Source: Alphaproteobacteria bacterium
Lineage (GTDB): Bacteria > Pseudomonadota > Alphaproteobacteria > Bin95
NCBI GenBank assembly: GCA_022822125.1
Contig: JAJECF010000166.1
Location: 1 to 29,427 of the forward strand
DNA: 29,427 bases
Direction: 5' to 3'
Shown here: one piece after another, positions 16,504-24,173 of the stretch
Layout: every line of letters starts with the position of its first letter
How positions within the stretch are numbered: position 1 is the first letter of the stretch
Made by a program: the position numbers and the translations under genes
Notes under the pieces: model-generated
What the model saw: only the letters and a program-made list of their open reading frames with translations
Database searches by the model: none
Told to the model about the DNA's origin: nothing

Positions 16504-16533
16504 ATGACAAGGGGGAGGCAACCGGGCTAGGCT
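16504..16533 (+). promoter_or_regulatory. Putative promoter giving a leaderless amidase mRNA
   Basis: ATGACA (16504-16509) and TAGGCT (16528-16533) are separated by 18 bases. A start point 6-7 bases after the -10 box would coincide with the amidase ATG at 16540. The absence of a good Shine-Dalgarno at proper spacing fits a leaderless message. The boxes are imperfect. Confidence 0.3.
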
Positions 16534-16539
16534 CGCCCC

Positions 16540-17931
16540 ATGCGATACGATCCGAAAAGCTTCCGGGGGCTCACCTTCCACGATGCGCGCCCGGCTTTCC
16601 GCGAGGGCCGCGACACGCCGCGCGCCTATCTGGAGCGCTGTCTGGAGGCGGTCGAGGCGCGTGAGCCCGTCCTGCAGGCGTTCGCCGCGACCGATGCGGA
16701 GGGCGCGCGCAAGGCGGCGGATGCGAGCGCGGAACGCTGGCGCGCGGGCCGGCCGCTTTCGGCCGTGGACGGCATGCCGGTCGGCGTCAAGGACCTGCTG
16801 GAAACGCGGACCATGCCGACGGAGATGGGCTGCCGGGCCTATCGGGGCAGTTTCCCGAAGCGCGACAATGCGGCGGTGGCCGCGCTGCGAGAGGCGGGCG
16901 CGGTCGTGCTCGCCAAGACCGTGACCTCCGAGCTCGGCGGCGCGCACCCCGGCCCGACGACCAACCCCTTCGACGCGACACGGACCCCCGGCGGCTCCTC
17001 ATCCGGGTCGGCCGCGGCGGTGGCGGCGGGCATGCTGCCGGCCGCCATCGGCAGCCAGGTGGGCGGCTCCATCGTGCGCCCGGCGGGCTATTGCGGCAAT
17101 GTCGCCCTGAAACCGAGCAAGGGCGCGATCAACCGCGGCGAACGCCAGACGAGCAGCCAGAGCGTCCACGGCGTTCACGCCAATGCCATAGAGGACATGT
17201 GGCTTGTGGCGGCGGAAATCGCAAAACGCGCAGGCGGCGACCCCGGACATCGCAGCCTTGCGGGCCCGGCCGATCCGCCGCCGGCCGAGAAGCCGGGCCG
17301 TCTCCTCGTCATCGAGGGCGCGGGCTGGCCGGCGCTGGACGACGCAACCAAGGAAGCGTTCGGCCGCCTAGTGGAAGGCGTGGCGGCGGCGGGGGTGACG
17401 GTGCTGCGCCCGGCGGACGACCCGGTGCTGGCGGCGCTCGACGCGGAACTCATGCAGGCCTCGGCGATCTGCTACGCCGTCATTGGCTGGGAAAACCGCT
17501 GGCTGCATCGCGCGCTGGCGGATATGGGCCCGGACGCGATCAGCTTCCGCGCCCGGCAGTCGCTGGAGGCCGCCGAGGCGATGAGGGTGGCGGACTATCA
17601 TGAAGCGCTCGCCGGGCGCGAGGCGGCGCAGGCGGCCTGGGCCCGCGCGCTGGAGGTCGTGGACGGCGCGCTGATGCTGAGCTGTCCCGGCCCGGCGCAT
17701 GTGTGGGCTGGCGACAGGCCGGGCGAGACGCCGATGACCAGACCCACCGGCGACGCCGTGTTCAACACGCCGTCCTCGATCCTGTTCGCGCCGGCGGTCT
17801 CCATGCCGCTCATGGGCGTGGGCGGCCTGCCCGTCGGCGCGCAGGTCATGGGCGGGCCCGGCGCCGATGCGCGCGTGACGGCGTTCGCCCGCTGGATGCT
17901 GGAGAGGGTGGAGCCGGTCATTATCGGCTAG
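16540..17931 (+). CDS. Amidase-signature family hydrolase
   Basis: This 463-residue enzyme has the Ser-cisSer-Lys triad of the amidase signature family: K84 in [11 protein letters not shown], the cis-Ser in [16 protein letters not shown] (about 153-154), and nucleophile S177 in [16 protein letters not shown]. The more common GTDxGGSIR is replaced by GSQVGGS, seen in a bacterial amidase subfamily rather than GatA. The family hydrolyses carboxylic amides, releasing ammonia or an amine. It has no signal peptide, so it is cytoplasmic. The following 2OG oxygenase gene starts 30 bp downstream on the same strand, suggesting an operon. Substrate unknown; allophanate hydrolase or GatA functions look unlikely because there is no GatB/GatC or urea-related gene nearby. 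Confidence 0.9.
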   Translation: MRYDPKSFRGLTFHDARPAFREGRDTPRAYLERCLEAVEAREPVLQAFAATDAEGARKAADASAERWRAGRPLSAVDGMPVGVKDLLETRTMPTEMGCRAYRGSFPKRDNAAVAALREAGAVVLAKTVTSELGGAHPGPTTNPFDATRTPGGSSSGSAAAVAAGMLPAAIGSQVGGSIVRPAGYCGNVALKPSKGAINRGERQTSSQSVHGVHANAIEDMWLVAAEIAKRAGGDPGHRSLAGPADPPPAEKPGRLLVIEGAGWPALDDATKEAFGRLVEGVAAAGVTVLRPADDPVLAALDAELMQASAICYAVIGWENRWLHRALADMGPDAISFRARQSLEAAEAMRVADYHEALAGREAAQAAWARALEVVDGALMLSCPGPAHVWAGDRPGETPMTRPTGDAVFNTPSSILFAPAVSMPLMGVGGLPVGAQVMGGPGADARVTAFARWMLERVEPVIIG

Positions 17932-17961
17932 ACTGGGAGGGCAACGGAGGGAGGACGCGCC

Positions 17962-18909
17962 ATGATCCCGTTGATCGACCTGTCCCGGAGCCGGGAGGAC
18001 GTGGCCGACGCCCTCGCCGGCGCGCTGGAGCATGTGGGCTTCTTCATCCTTGTGAACCACGGCGTGCCGCAGGAGAAGATCCGGGGCATGTTCGCGGAAG
18101 CGGAGCGGTTCCACGCCCAGCCGCAAGCCGCCAAGCATGCGGTGCTTATGAACGAGCACAATAACGGCTATATGGCGATGGCGCGCTACAATGTGCGCAC
18201 CTCGCGCGTCAGCGAGGCCCAGGCCAAGCCGGACATGAACGAGGCCTTTTTCATCAAGCGCGAGCGCGGGGCCGACGACCCGCTGGCCGGGCGGCGTTTC
18301 GCCGGGCCGAATCGCTGGCCGGAGAGCCTGCCGGGCTTCCGCGAGACGGTGCTCGACTATTGCGAGACGGTGGACCGGCTGGCGGTAAGCATGCTGCCGG
18401 CGCTTTCGCTCTCGCTCGGCCTGCCGGAGGACTGGTTCGACCCGCATTTCACCCGCAGCCAGTTCTCCTTCCGCCTCTCGCACTACCCGCCCGCCGCGCG
18501 CGAGCCCGGCCGCTACGGCATCGCGCCCCACACAGACACCAATTTCATGACCTTCCTCGCGCAATCCGACGTGCCGGGCCTGCAGATCCGGCGCGAGGGC
18601 GGCGGCTGGGAGGATGTGCCCTTCGTCGAGGACAGCTTCGTCGTCAATACGGGCGACATGCTGCACCGCTGGACCAACGGGCGCTACAAGTCCACCCCGC
18701 ACCGCGCGCTGCCGCCGGCGGGCCGACACCGCTACGCCATCCCCTATTTCTTCGGCCCGAACCTCGACGCCGAAATAAGCTGCGCGCCCACCTGCGCCGG
18801 TCCCGACAACCCGCCCCGCTGGCCTCCTGTCATCTATGAGGACCATCTCGCCTGGTGGTACGACGCCAACTACAATGCCGACGACCAGAAGGATCTGGCG
18901 GCGGAGTAA
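17962..18909 (+). CDS. Isopenicillin N synthase-like 2-oxoglutarate/Fe(II) oxygenase
   Basis: This 315-residue protein combines the N-terminal DIOX_N region (IPLIDLSRS, HVGFFILVNHGVPQE) with the C-terminal 2OG-Fe(II) oxygenase domain. The iron ligands are H190-x-D192 (APHTDTNFMT) and H247 (STPHRALPP). R257 in RYAIPYFFGPN should bind 2-oxoglutarate, but the usual R-x-S motif reads R-Y-A, lacking the Ser. Bacterial members hydroxylate or desaturate small molecules; some resemble ethylene-forming or gibberellin oxidases, and none can be chosen here. GGAGGGAGGA lies shortly before ATG. It follows the amidase by 30 bp and converges on tctA, with 19 bp between stops. Confidence 0.9.
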   Translation: MIPLIDLSRSREDVADALAGALEHVGFFILVNHGVPQEKIRGMFAEAERFHAQPQAAKHAVLMNEHNNGYMAMARYNVRTSRVSEAQAKPDMNEAFFIKRERGADDPLAGRRFAGPNRWPESLPGFRETVLDYCETVDRLAVSMLPALSLSLGLPEDWFDPHFTRSQFSFRLSHYPPAAREPGRYGIAPHTDTNFMTFLAQSDVPGLQIRREGGGWEDVPFVEDSFVVNTGDMLHRWTNGRYKSTPHRALPPAGRHRYAIPYFFGPNLDAEISCAPTCAGPDNPPRWPPVIYEDHLAWWYDANYNADDQKDLAAE

Positions 18910-18928
18910 AGCCCCGACGGAACGGCGG

Positions 18929-20479
18929 TCAGCCGGATGATGCGCCGGCGTCCCTGGCCGCGGCGCGCTCGCGCTTCTGCCGGAGCGGCAAGCGAATGCC
19001 GAAATGCCAGACGAAGAACAGCGTGAGCAGCAGGAATGCGAGCGAAATGGGGTTCGTCAGCAATACGGTCAGATCCGCCTTGTTGATGAGCACCGTCTGC
19101 CGCAGATAGATCTCGAAATTCTCGCCGAGCAGAAAGCCGATCACCAGGCAGACGATGGAGAAGCCCGCCTTGCGCATCAGGTAGCCGACGCCCGCGAACA
19201 TGAACAGCATGCCCACGTCGAACATGGAATTGGTCGGGATATAGACCCCGACCACGCAGAGCAGCACGACGGTCGGCAGCACGATGTGCTTCGGGATCTT
19301 GACGAACTGGACCCAGATGCGGATGCCGACGCGCCCGATGATGAGATGGGCGAGATTGGCCATCAGCATGGATGCGAAGATCGAGTAGATGAGCTCGGCG
19401 TGGTTCACCATCATCAGCGGCCCCGGCACCACGCCGTGGATCATGAACGCGCCGATGAGCAGCGCCGCCGCCACATTGCCGGGAATGCCGAGCGCGATGG
19501 TGGGAATAAGGTTGGAGCCGACCACGGCGCTGTTGGCGGCTTCGGTCGCCTGGATGCCTTCGAGCTCGCCCGTGCCGAACTTGTCGCCGCGCGGGGACGC
19601 GCGCCTTGCGGCGCCGTAGCCGAGGAACGCCGCAAGCGTGACGCCGAGGCCCGGGAGGATGCCGACGCCCGTGCCGATGCAGGCGGAGCGGATCAGCGTC
19701 TTCCAATTGCCCCAGAACTCCCGGGGCGCAATGCGGTTCTCGGCCCGGAATTGCGTTGCCGGCGGCAGGGGCGGCGGCGGCGGTTTTCCCCTGTCCCGGC
19801 GCATGTCGTAGAGCTGCGAGAGGACGGAGCTCAGCGCCAGCGTGCCGATGGCGAAGGGCAGCAGCGGAATGCCGTCATAGAGGTAGATGGTGCCGAAGGT
19901 CATCCGTTCCGTGCTGTCCACCGGGTCGAGGCCCCATGTGCTGAGAAACAGCCCGAGCGCCGCCGCGATCAGTCCCTTGACGAGCGAGCGGCCCGCCAGC
20001 GCGGCGATCATGGTGAAGGAGAACAGGATGATCGTGGTGAGTTCGTTGGGACCGAAGGTCAGCGCGATGGCCGCGAAGGGCGCAGCCAGCAGGATGAGCA
20101 CGATGTCGGAGAAGGTGTCGCCGAAGACGGAGGAATAGAGCGCCGTCTTCATCGCCTTTTCCGGCCGGCCCTGCCTGGCGAGCGGGTAGCCGTCGAGCGC
20201 GGTCGCCGCCGCTTCCGGCGTTCCGGGCGCGTTGATGAGGATGGCCGGGATCGCCCCGCCGGAGGTGCCGCCCTTGTTGATGCCGACCAGGAAGGCGATG
20301 GCGGCGAGCGGCGTGAAATAGAAGGTGATCGGGATCAGCATGGCGAGCGCGGTGACGCTGCCGAGCCCCGGCAGAACGCCGAAGATGATGCCGAGCACGA
20401 TGCCGACGCAGATATAGGCAAGGTTGACGAGCGTGAACGCGGCCTCGAAACCGCCGAGCATGCTGTTGAGTATGTCCAT
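18929..20479 (-). CDS. tctA: Tripartite tricarboxylate transporter large permease (TctA family)
   Basis: This 516-residue inner-membrane protein with about 12 helices is the large subunit of a tripartite tricarboxylate transporter, which imports citrate or other carboxylates by ion coupling using a periplasmic receptor. The family signature is clear: GIIFGVLPGLGSVTALAMLIP (about 33-53), NKGGTSGGAIPAILINAPGTPEAAATALDGYPLA (about 69-102, quoted as one conserved zone), and the second-half counterpart GILPGLGVTLAAFLGYGAARRAS. GIPGNVAAALLIGAFMIHG is also typical. Start ATG at 20479 lies 24 bp after the tctB stop. It is the last gene of the tctC-tctB-tctA set. Confidence 0.95.
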   Translation of the reverse strand: MDILNSMLGGFEAAFTLVNLAYICVGIVLGIIFGVLPGLGSVTALAMLIPITFYFTPLAAIAFLVGINKGGTSGGAIPAILINAPGTPEAAATALDGYPLARQGRPEKAMKTALYSSVFGDTFSDIVLILLAAPFAAIALTFGPNELTTIILFSFTMIAALAGRSLVKGLIAAALGLFLSTWGLDPVDSTERMTFGTIYLYDGIPLLPFAIGTLALSSVLSQLYDMRRDRGKPPPPPLPPATQFRAENRIAPREFWGNWKTLIRSACIGTGVGILPGLGVTLAAFLGYGAARRASPRGDKFGTGELEGIQATEAANSAVVGSNLIPTIALGIPGNVAAALLIGAFMIHGVVPGPLMMVNHAELIYSIFASMLMANLAHLIIGRVGIRIWVQFVKIPKHIVLPTVVLLCVVGVYIPTNSMFDVGMLFMFAGVGYLMRKAGFSIVCLVIGFLLGENFEIYLRQTVLINKADLTVLLTNPISLAFLLLTLFFVWHFGIRLPLRQKRERAAARDAGASSG

Positions 20480-20503
20480 GCGACGCGCCCGTTCCCGCCG
20501 CGC

Positions 20504-20998
20504 TCAACGCCAGAAGGCGGGGAGTTCGGTGTTGAAGAACTGGTAGGCCGCCTGCGAGAGCACGATCGGCGTGGCGAGCGAGACCAGCGCGATGGTCCAG
20601 GGGTTGCGCGCGCCGACGAACAGCATGGTGGCGACCAGGAAGAGCGTCATGGCCGGCTCGAAGCCCACATGCTCGATCAGGAACCACGACGCGCAGGCGG
20701 TGGCGAACCAGATGAGCAGGTTCAGCAGGACGCGGCCGCTGGCGCCCGTCGCCTCGGCGCCGAACTCCTCGTCCAGATGGTCCTCGCCCGCCTCGACCTT
20801 CCTGCCGCCGAAAATGGCCTGCGCCGCCATGACCGCCGCCAGGATCAGGCAGGATCCGATGGCGATGGACGGCACCAGGGAGGGCGCAAGGTCGAGCTCG
20901 CTGTCGGGCGGGTATGTGTTGTCCGGAATCACCCAGAACAGGCACCAGATCGACGCCAGGACCAGTGATACTCCCGCCCATATGTGGGTCGTTCTCAA
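20504..20998 (-). CDS. tctB: Tripartite tricarboxylate transporter small permease (TctB family)
   Basis: This 164-residue protein with four predicted helices (about 5-25, 45-65, 92-112, 118-150) is of the size and topology of TctB, the small membrane subunit that pairs with TctA. The PSLVPSIAIGSCLILAAVM segment resembles the TctB FPRLVxxxLxxLG region. A charged cytoplasmic loop (EAGEDHLDEEFGAE) joins helices 2 and 3. TctB sequences diverge strongly, so position between tctC and tctA is a main support. About 207 bp with hairpins separate it from tctC. Confidence 0.88.
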   Translation of the reverse strand: MRTTHIWAGVSLVLASIWCLFWVIPDNTYPPDSELDLAPSLVPSIAIGSCLILAAVMAAQAIFGGRKVEAGEDHLDEEFGAEATGASGRVLLNLLIWFATACASWFLIEHVGFEPAMTLFLVATMLFVGARNPWTIALVSLATPIVLSQAAYQFFNTELPAFWR

Positions 20999-21115
20999 GG
21001 GCGCGGCCTCATGCGGCTGTGCTTCCCTCCCGCTTGCCGGCTATCGGATTCGCGCATCTGTTTCCGGAGGCTTTGTATAGCGCGTGTTCTCATCCGCCGC
21101 CCGGCGCCTCATCCA

Positions 21116-21142
21116 GTCACCCCGGATCAAGTCCGGGGTGAC
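21116..21142. repeat. Perfect palindrome between tctC and tctB
   Basis: GTCACCCCGGA (21116-21126) and TCCGGGGTGAC (21132-21142) are exact reverse complements around a 5-base loop TCAAG. This CACCCCGGA-CTTGA-TCCGGGGTG palindrome is a common alphaproteobacterial intergenic repeat, different from the CTGAGTAGCG family elsewhere in the window. A second GC hairpin (arms 21176-21181 and 21185-21190) follows. In the transcript both lie just after tctC and may stabilise its mRNA or reduce read-through. Confidence 0.75.
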
Positions 21143-21205
21143 GAAAAGCGACACCGGGCGTCGATCCGGGCCGGAGCGCCCGGGGGGCGCCCCGGTTTCC
21201 GGCCT

Positions 21206-22123
21206 CTATTGCGTCGCTGCAACGACCTCCTGAAGGCTCTTCGTAACCTTGGCCGCGAAGTCGGAAATGTCGGACGACGGGATGTAGCGCTTCGGGAACT
21301 GGATGTTCTGCAGCACCTGGGTGAAGTCCGGATCTTCCATCGCCGCCTTGGCCGCGGCCTCCAGCTTCATCGCGATCTCGTCGGAGATCCCCGCCGGGGC
21401 CACCAGCACGGAATTGCCGGGCATGGCGATGCCGTAGCGCTCCTGGGTCGTGGGCGCATCGGGGTCCTTCGCCAGACCGTTCGCGAGGAACGAGGCCAGC
21501 ACGATCATCTTGTCGCCATGCTTCTGGTGAATGCCGCCGCTGAAGGCGAAGTCGATCTTGCCGCCGAGCAGGAATGGCACCATCTCGCCGCCGCCGCGCG
21601 TCGGGATCGCCGTCCACTTCACATCTTCCTTGGCCGCGATGTAGTTCAGGAACACTTTCGACATGCCACCCATATCCGCGACATTGAGCGGGTTGGTCTT
21701 CGAATATGCCAGCAGCTCGTCGAGCGTCTTGTAGGGCTTGTCAGGCGTGGTGATGAGCGCCGACTGGTATTCGCTGATGCCGGCGATGAGGCGGAGGTCA
21801 TCGACCTTGTAGGCGACGTCCTTCTTGGTCATCGGGTTCCAGATCAGGTTGCCGAGGTCGGTATAGGCAATGGTATGGCCGTCGGGCTTCGCCTTGGAAA
21901 GGAAAGTCACGCCCACCGCGCTGCCGGCGCCGGGACGGGTCTTGACCACGACCGTGCCGCCGAGTTCCTTGCCGAGCGCCTTGGAGAGCACCATCGACTT
22001 GGTATGCGTGGTGCCGCCGGCCTTGTAGGGCACGATCAGCGTAATCGGCTTGTCCGGATATGCCGCGGCGCTGCCGGCCGCAAGGGACGCCGCCGCTGCG
22101 GCCAGTGCAATTTTCTTGAGCAT
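21206..22123 (-). CDS. tctC: Tripartite tricarboxylate transporter substrate-binding protein (TctC/Bug family)
   Basis: This 305-residue periplasmic receptor has a Sec signal (about 1-21, ending GSAAA) followed by YPDKPITLIVPYKAGG, the typical Bug-family mature start. Other family marks are VVVKTRPGAGSAVG (about 58-71), the KPDGHTIAYTD segment and VAPAGISDEIAMKLEAA. Bug receptors bind carboxylates or amidated carboxylates through ordered water. The usual GGxxD near residue 40 reads GGTTHTKS, so the ligand may differ from dicarboxylates. GGGAGGA lies upstream of ATG. It follows the M24 enzyme gene by 54 bp and probably shares its transcript. Confidence 0.93.
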   Translation of the reverse strand: MLKKIALAAAAASLAAGSAAAYPDKPITLIVPYKAGGTTHTKSMVLSKALGKELGGTVVVKTRPGAGSAVGVTFLSKAKPDGHTIAYTDLGNLIWNPMTKKDVAYKVDDLRLIAGISEYQSALITTPDKPYKTLDELLAYSKTNPLNVADMGGMSKVFLNYIAAKEDVKWTAIPTRGGGEMVPFLLGGKIDFAFSGGIHQKHGDKMIVLASFLANGLAKDPDAPTTQERYGIAMPGNSVLVAPAGISDEIAMKLEAAAKAAMEDPDFTQVLQNIQFPKRYIPSSDISDFAAKVTKSLQEVVAATQ

Positions 22124-22177
22124 GATGTCTTCTTGTCCTCCCTGTTGCTCCCGTTGCCGGCCGCCCTGCTTATTAGG

Positions 22178-23314
22178 TCAGGCATCGACGACCAGAATCT
22201 CCTCATTGTCGAAATAGTCGGACCGCAGCACTGGCGCGCCTTCCGTCACCTCCAGCAGGTCCTCCATATGGTAGCCGCACTTCCCGACCCAGCGCACGCG
22301 CGTCTCGATCGTGCTCATCATGCCGGGCTCGAAGGCCATGTCCTCATGCGGGCTGATGAGCGGGCGCTCATGCACCAGCAGGCCGAGCCCGTGGCCGTTA
22401 TGCGCATAGGGGAAGGGGATGCCGTGGCGCTCATGCAGCACGGTTGCGCGCTCGAACAGCTGGCGCCCGGTATTCCCCGGCCGAACCATATCGATCAGTT
22501 CGTGGTGGATTTCGCGCAGCCGCGACCACCAGGACCGGTCCTCGTCGTTGAGCGGCCCGAGCTTCGCCGTACGGCCGACATTGGAGTAGTAGCGCCCGTA
22601 GCGCCCGCCGGCGTCGGCCTTCAGGATGTCGCCGCGCTTGACCCGGTAGTCCGAAGGATCCTTGTGCGGGAAGCCGGTATTGGGCCCGCCATTGATATGG
22701 GTGAACGCCACGGACTCCGCACCGTGCCGCAATATGCCGTCGGCGAGGCGGAAACACATGTCGCGCTCCGTGTCGCCGGGCCGCGTCGCCAGGAAGGCTT
22801 CCTTCAGCGCGCGCTCGGTGCCCCGAAAGCCTTCGGCGAGGCGCTCGCGTTCGCGCGGCGTCTTGATGACGCGGGCGCGGTCGAAGACCGGCTCTGCACG
22901 CCCGAACCGCGCATTCGGCAGCAGGGCCCTCAGGCGCTCGTAATAGACAGCCGGCAGGTAGTCGAGCTCCAGCCCCACATGCCCGCGCGAGGCGCCCAAC
23001 TCGTCGATGACCTCCGCCAGCATGTCCACGGGCGAGGTGACGAACTCCTTGTAAGCGCGGATGTCGGTGATCCAGCCCTCTTCCCGCGCGAAGCCCTCCT
23101 CCACCCGGCAGAGGATGAACACCGGCTCGCGCACCCCGTCCCAGGCGATCAACGCCAGCCGGTCGCGGATATCGACCTGCGTCGAGATGAAGACGTCGCT
23201 CGTATAGAGCACGTTCTCCGGCGAGGCGGCCACCACAAGGTCGAATTCGCTCGCCTGGATCAGCCGCTTCAGCCTGGGCAGGTTGCCGAGCGCGTCCTCG
23301 AATCGTTTCGCCAC
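22178..23314 (-). CDS. M24-family (pitta-bread) metallohydrolase-like protein, D-to-N metal site
   Basis: This protein of 378 residues from GTG at 23314 has a creatinase-type N-terminal domain (about 1-145) and an M24 C-terminal domain. The expected ligands, by alignment to methionine/Xaa-Pro aminopeptidases, are D234 (ILKADAGG), position 245, H308 (NGHGLGLLVHERP), E337 (STIETRV) and E351 (HMEDLLEV). Position 245 is Asn (RYYSNVGRT) instead of Asp. M24 relatives with altered metal sites include creatinase. So this may be a C-N hydrolase or related enzyme rather than a peptidase. The frame extends upstream to 23494, but that would overlap the toxin gene ending at 23349; GGAGAGG precedes the GTG. 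tctC follows 54 bp downstream. Confidence 0.85.
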   Translation of the reverse strand: MAKRFEDALGNLPRLKRLIQASEFDLVVAASPENVLYTSDVFISTQVDIRDRLALIAWDGVREPVFILCRVEEGFAREEGWITDIRAYKEFVTSPVDMLAEVIDELGASRGHVGLELDYLPAVYYERLRALLPNARFGRAEPVFDRARVIKTPRERERLAEGFRGTERALKEAFLATRPGDTERDMCFRLADGILRHGAESVAFTHINGGPNTGFPHKDPSDYRVKRGDILKADAGGRYGRYYSNVGRTAKLGPLNDEDRSWWSRLREIHHELIDMVRPGNTGRQLFERATVLHERHGIPFPYAHNGHGLGLLVHERPLISPHEDMAFEPGMMSTIETRVRWVGKCGYHMEDLLEVTEGAPVLRSDYFDNEEILVVDA

Positions 23315-23348
23315 CGGCCTCTCCGGAAGGTCAAACAGAACGCGGACC

Positions 23349-23777
23349 CTAGCAGAGGGCCGTCCCGTCCGAAACCCGCGAGCGGGGCGGGAGGATGAAG
23401 GCGCATCCCGGTCCGGGCGCCCGGCTAAGCTTCCGATCCAGCGTAAGCAGCGGACACTCCAGCGCTTCAGCCAGCGCCACGTACCAAGCGTCATAGCTGG
23501 TCAGATTGCTACGCAGCTGCCAGACGCGGCGGGCGAACGGAGCGAAAGGAAACAGTTCGATATCCATTCCGAGCAAATCGGCCTGCGCGCCATTCGCCTC
23601 GATCCGGGAAATTATACCCGTCCGCTCAATGCGGCGCAGGATATTGGTGGCTTCCGCCAGAACAAGCTCCGGCGCTGTCAGGGCGTTCGCGGCCACTAAC
23701 GCTTCCGCCCATTCGCCGTGGGGACCGGAGTCGACCAGCGCGGCGACGACGACCGAGGCATCGATAACAACGCTCAC
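23349..23777 (-). CDS. PIN-domain toxin of a VapBC/FitAB-type system
   Basis: This 142-residue PIN ribonuclease has all four acidic residues: D6 (VVIDASVVVAAL), E42 (ELVLAEATNIL), D96 (SYDAWYVALAEAL) and D114 (LTLDRKLSRA). Such toxins cleave tRNA or rRNA when their antitoxin is degraded. Its start overlaps the antitoxin stop by 4 bp (ATGA), the usual coupled order with antitoxin first. Unlike the PIN remnant at 14666, this copy looks intact. The residues after about 130 (PRSRVSDGTALC) extend beyond the fold. Confidence 0.92.
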   Translation of the reverse strand: MSVVIDASVVVAALVDSGPHGEWAEALVAANALTAPELVLAEATNILRRIERTGIISRIEANGAQADLLGMDIELFPFAPFARRVWQLRSNLTSYDAWYVALAEALECPLLTLDRKLSRAPGPGCAFILPPRSRVSDGTALC

Positions 23778-24010
23778 CTACGGTCCGCGTCTCGCGCCCG
23801 CAGAATATCCGAGGGTCGCACATGGCTGCCGGCAGCGTCCTTGCGGCGGCGCACGCCCCGAAGCCAGCTATCGGGGGTGGGACGCGACGCCATACGCTCC
23901 AACTCGCAGCGCAGGAATTCCTGCATGGACTGGCGGCGCTCGGCCGCCCGCAATGCCAATTCGTCGCGAACTTCCTCCGCGACGCCCCTTATCGTGATCT
24001 GCACCGGCAT
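23774..24010 (-). CDS. FitA-like ribbon-helix-helix antitoxin
   Basis: This 78-residue protein begins MPVQITIRGVAEEVRDELALRAA, a ribbon-helix-helix DNA-binding start typical of FitA/VapB antitoxins. It continues RRQSMQEFLRCELERMA. The C-terminal 30 residues (RGVRRRKDAAGSHVRPSDIL) would wrap the toxin active site. It should form an octameric complex with the PIN toxin and repress its own promoter. ATG at 24010 follows an AT-rich stretch containing promoter-like sequence. The 4-bp overlap with the toxin gene supports coupling. Confidence 0.9.
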   Translation of the reverse strand: MPVQITIRGVAEEVRDELALRAAERRQSMQEFLRCELERMASRPTPDSWLRGVRRRKDAAGSHVRPSDILRARDADRR

Positions 24011-24017
24011 GACCGCA

Positions 24018-24050
24018 TCTTGCCAACTTTGACAGCAAATTGCAAGCGAA
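24018..24050 (-). promoter_or_regulatory. Candidate toxin-antitoxin promoter/operator
   Basis: An AT-rich island stands out from the GC-rich surroundings just upstream of the antitoxin start. TTGC (24020-24023) and GCAA (24042-24045) are inverted ends of an imperfect palindrome (6 of 13 paired positions match). On the minus strand a TTGCAA box is followed 17 bases later by CAAGAT. RHH antitoxins normally bind inverted repeats here. Confidence 0.35.
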
Positions 24051-24092
24051 CAGTCCCCTGCAACGACGGCTGCTTATCCGACGCGCCGGCCC

Positions 24093-24122
24093 GTGACCCC
24101 GGCAGGGAATGTGGGCTAGATT
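24093..24122 (+). promoter_or_regulatory. Candidate promoter for hyuA-hyuB-crotonase operon
   Basis: GTGACC (24093-24098), an 18-base spacer and TAGATT (24117-24122) resemble an alphaproteobacterial housekeeping promoter. It would start transcription near 24129, about 45 bases before the hyuA ATG. The same TAG-(A/G)-(C/T)T -10 type occurs before the amidase. Matches are partial. Confidence 0.25.
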
Positions 24123-24173
24123 GGCGCGCGCCGGACGGGCCACAGGGGGACATCCGCATGTCGGGATCGAGCG

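Noticed and set aside
19004..20968. 654-residue plus-strand frame rich in Asp, Glu, Arg and His
   Set aside because: It is antisense to tctA and tctB. The charged composition is what the complement of membrane-protein codons yields.
20984..23398. 804-residue plus-strand frame
   Set aside because: It is antisense to tctC and the M24 gene, whose motifs and signal peptide are clear.
23315..23494. N-terminal extension of the M24 protein
   Set aside because: The extra residues are low-complexity, would overlap the PIN toxin gene, and GTG at 23314 has a purine-rich site upstream at a reasonable distance.
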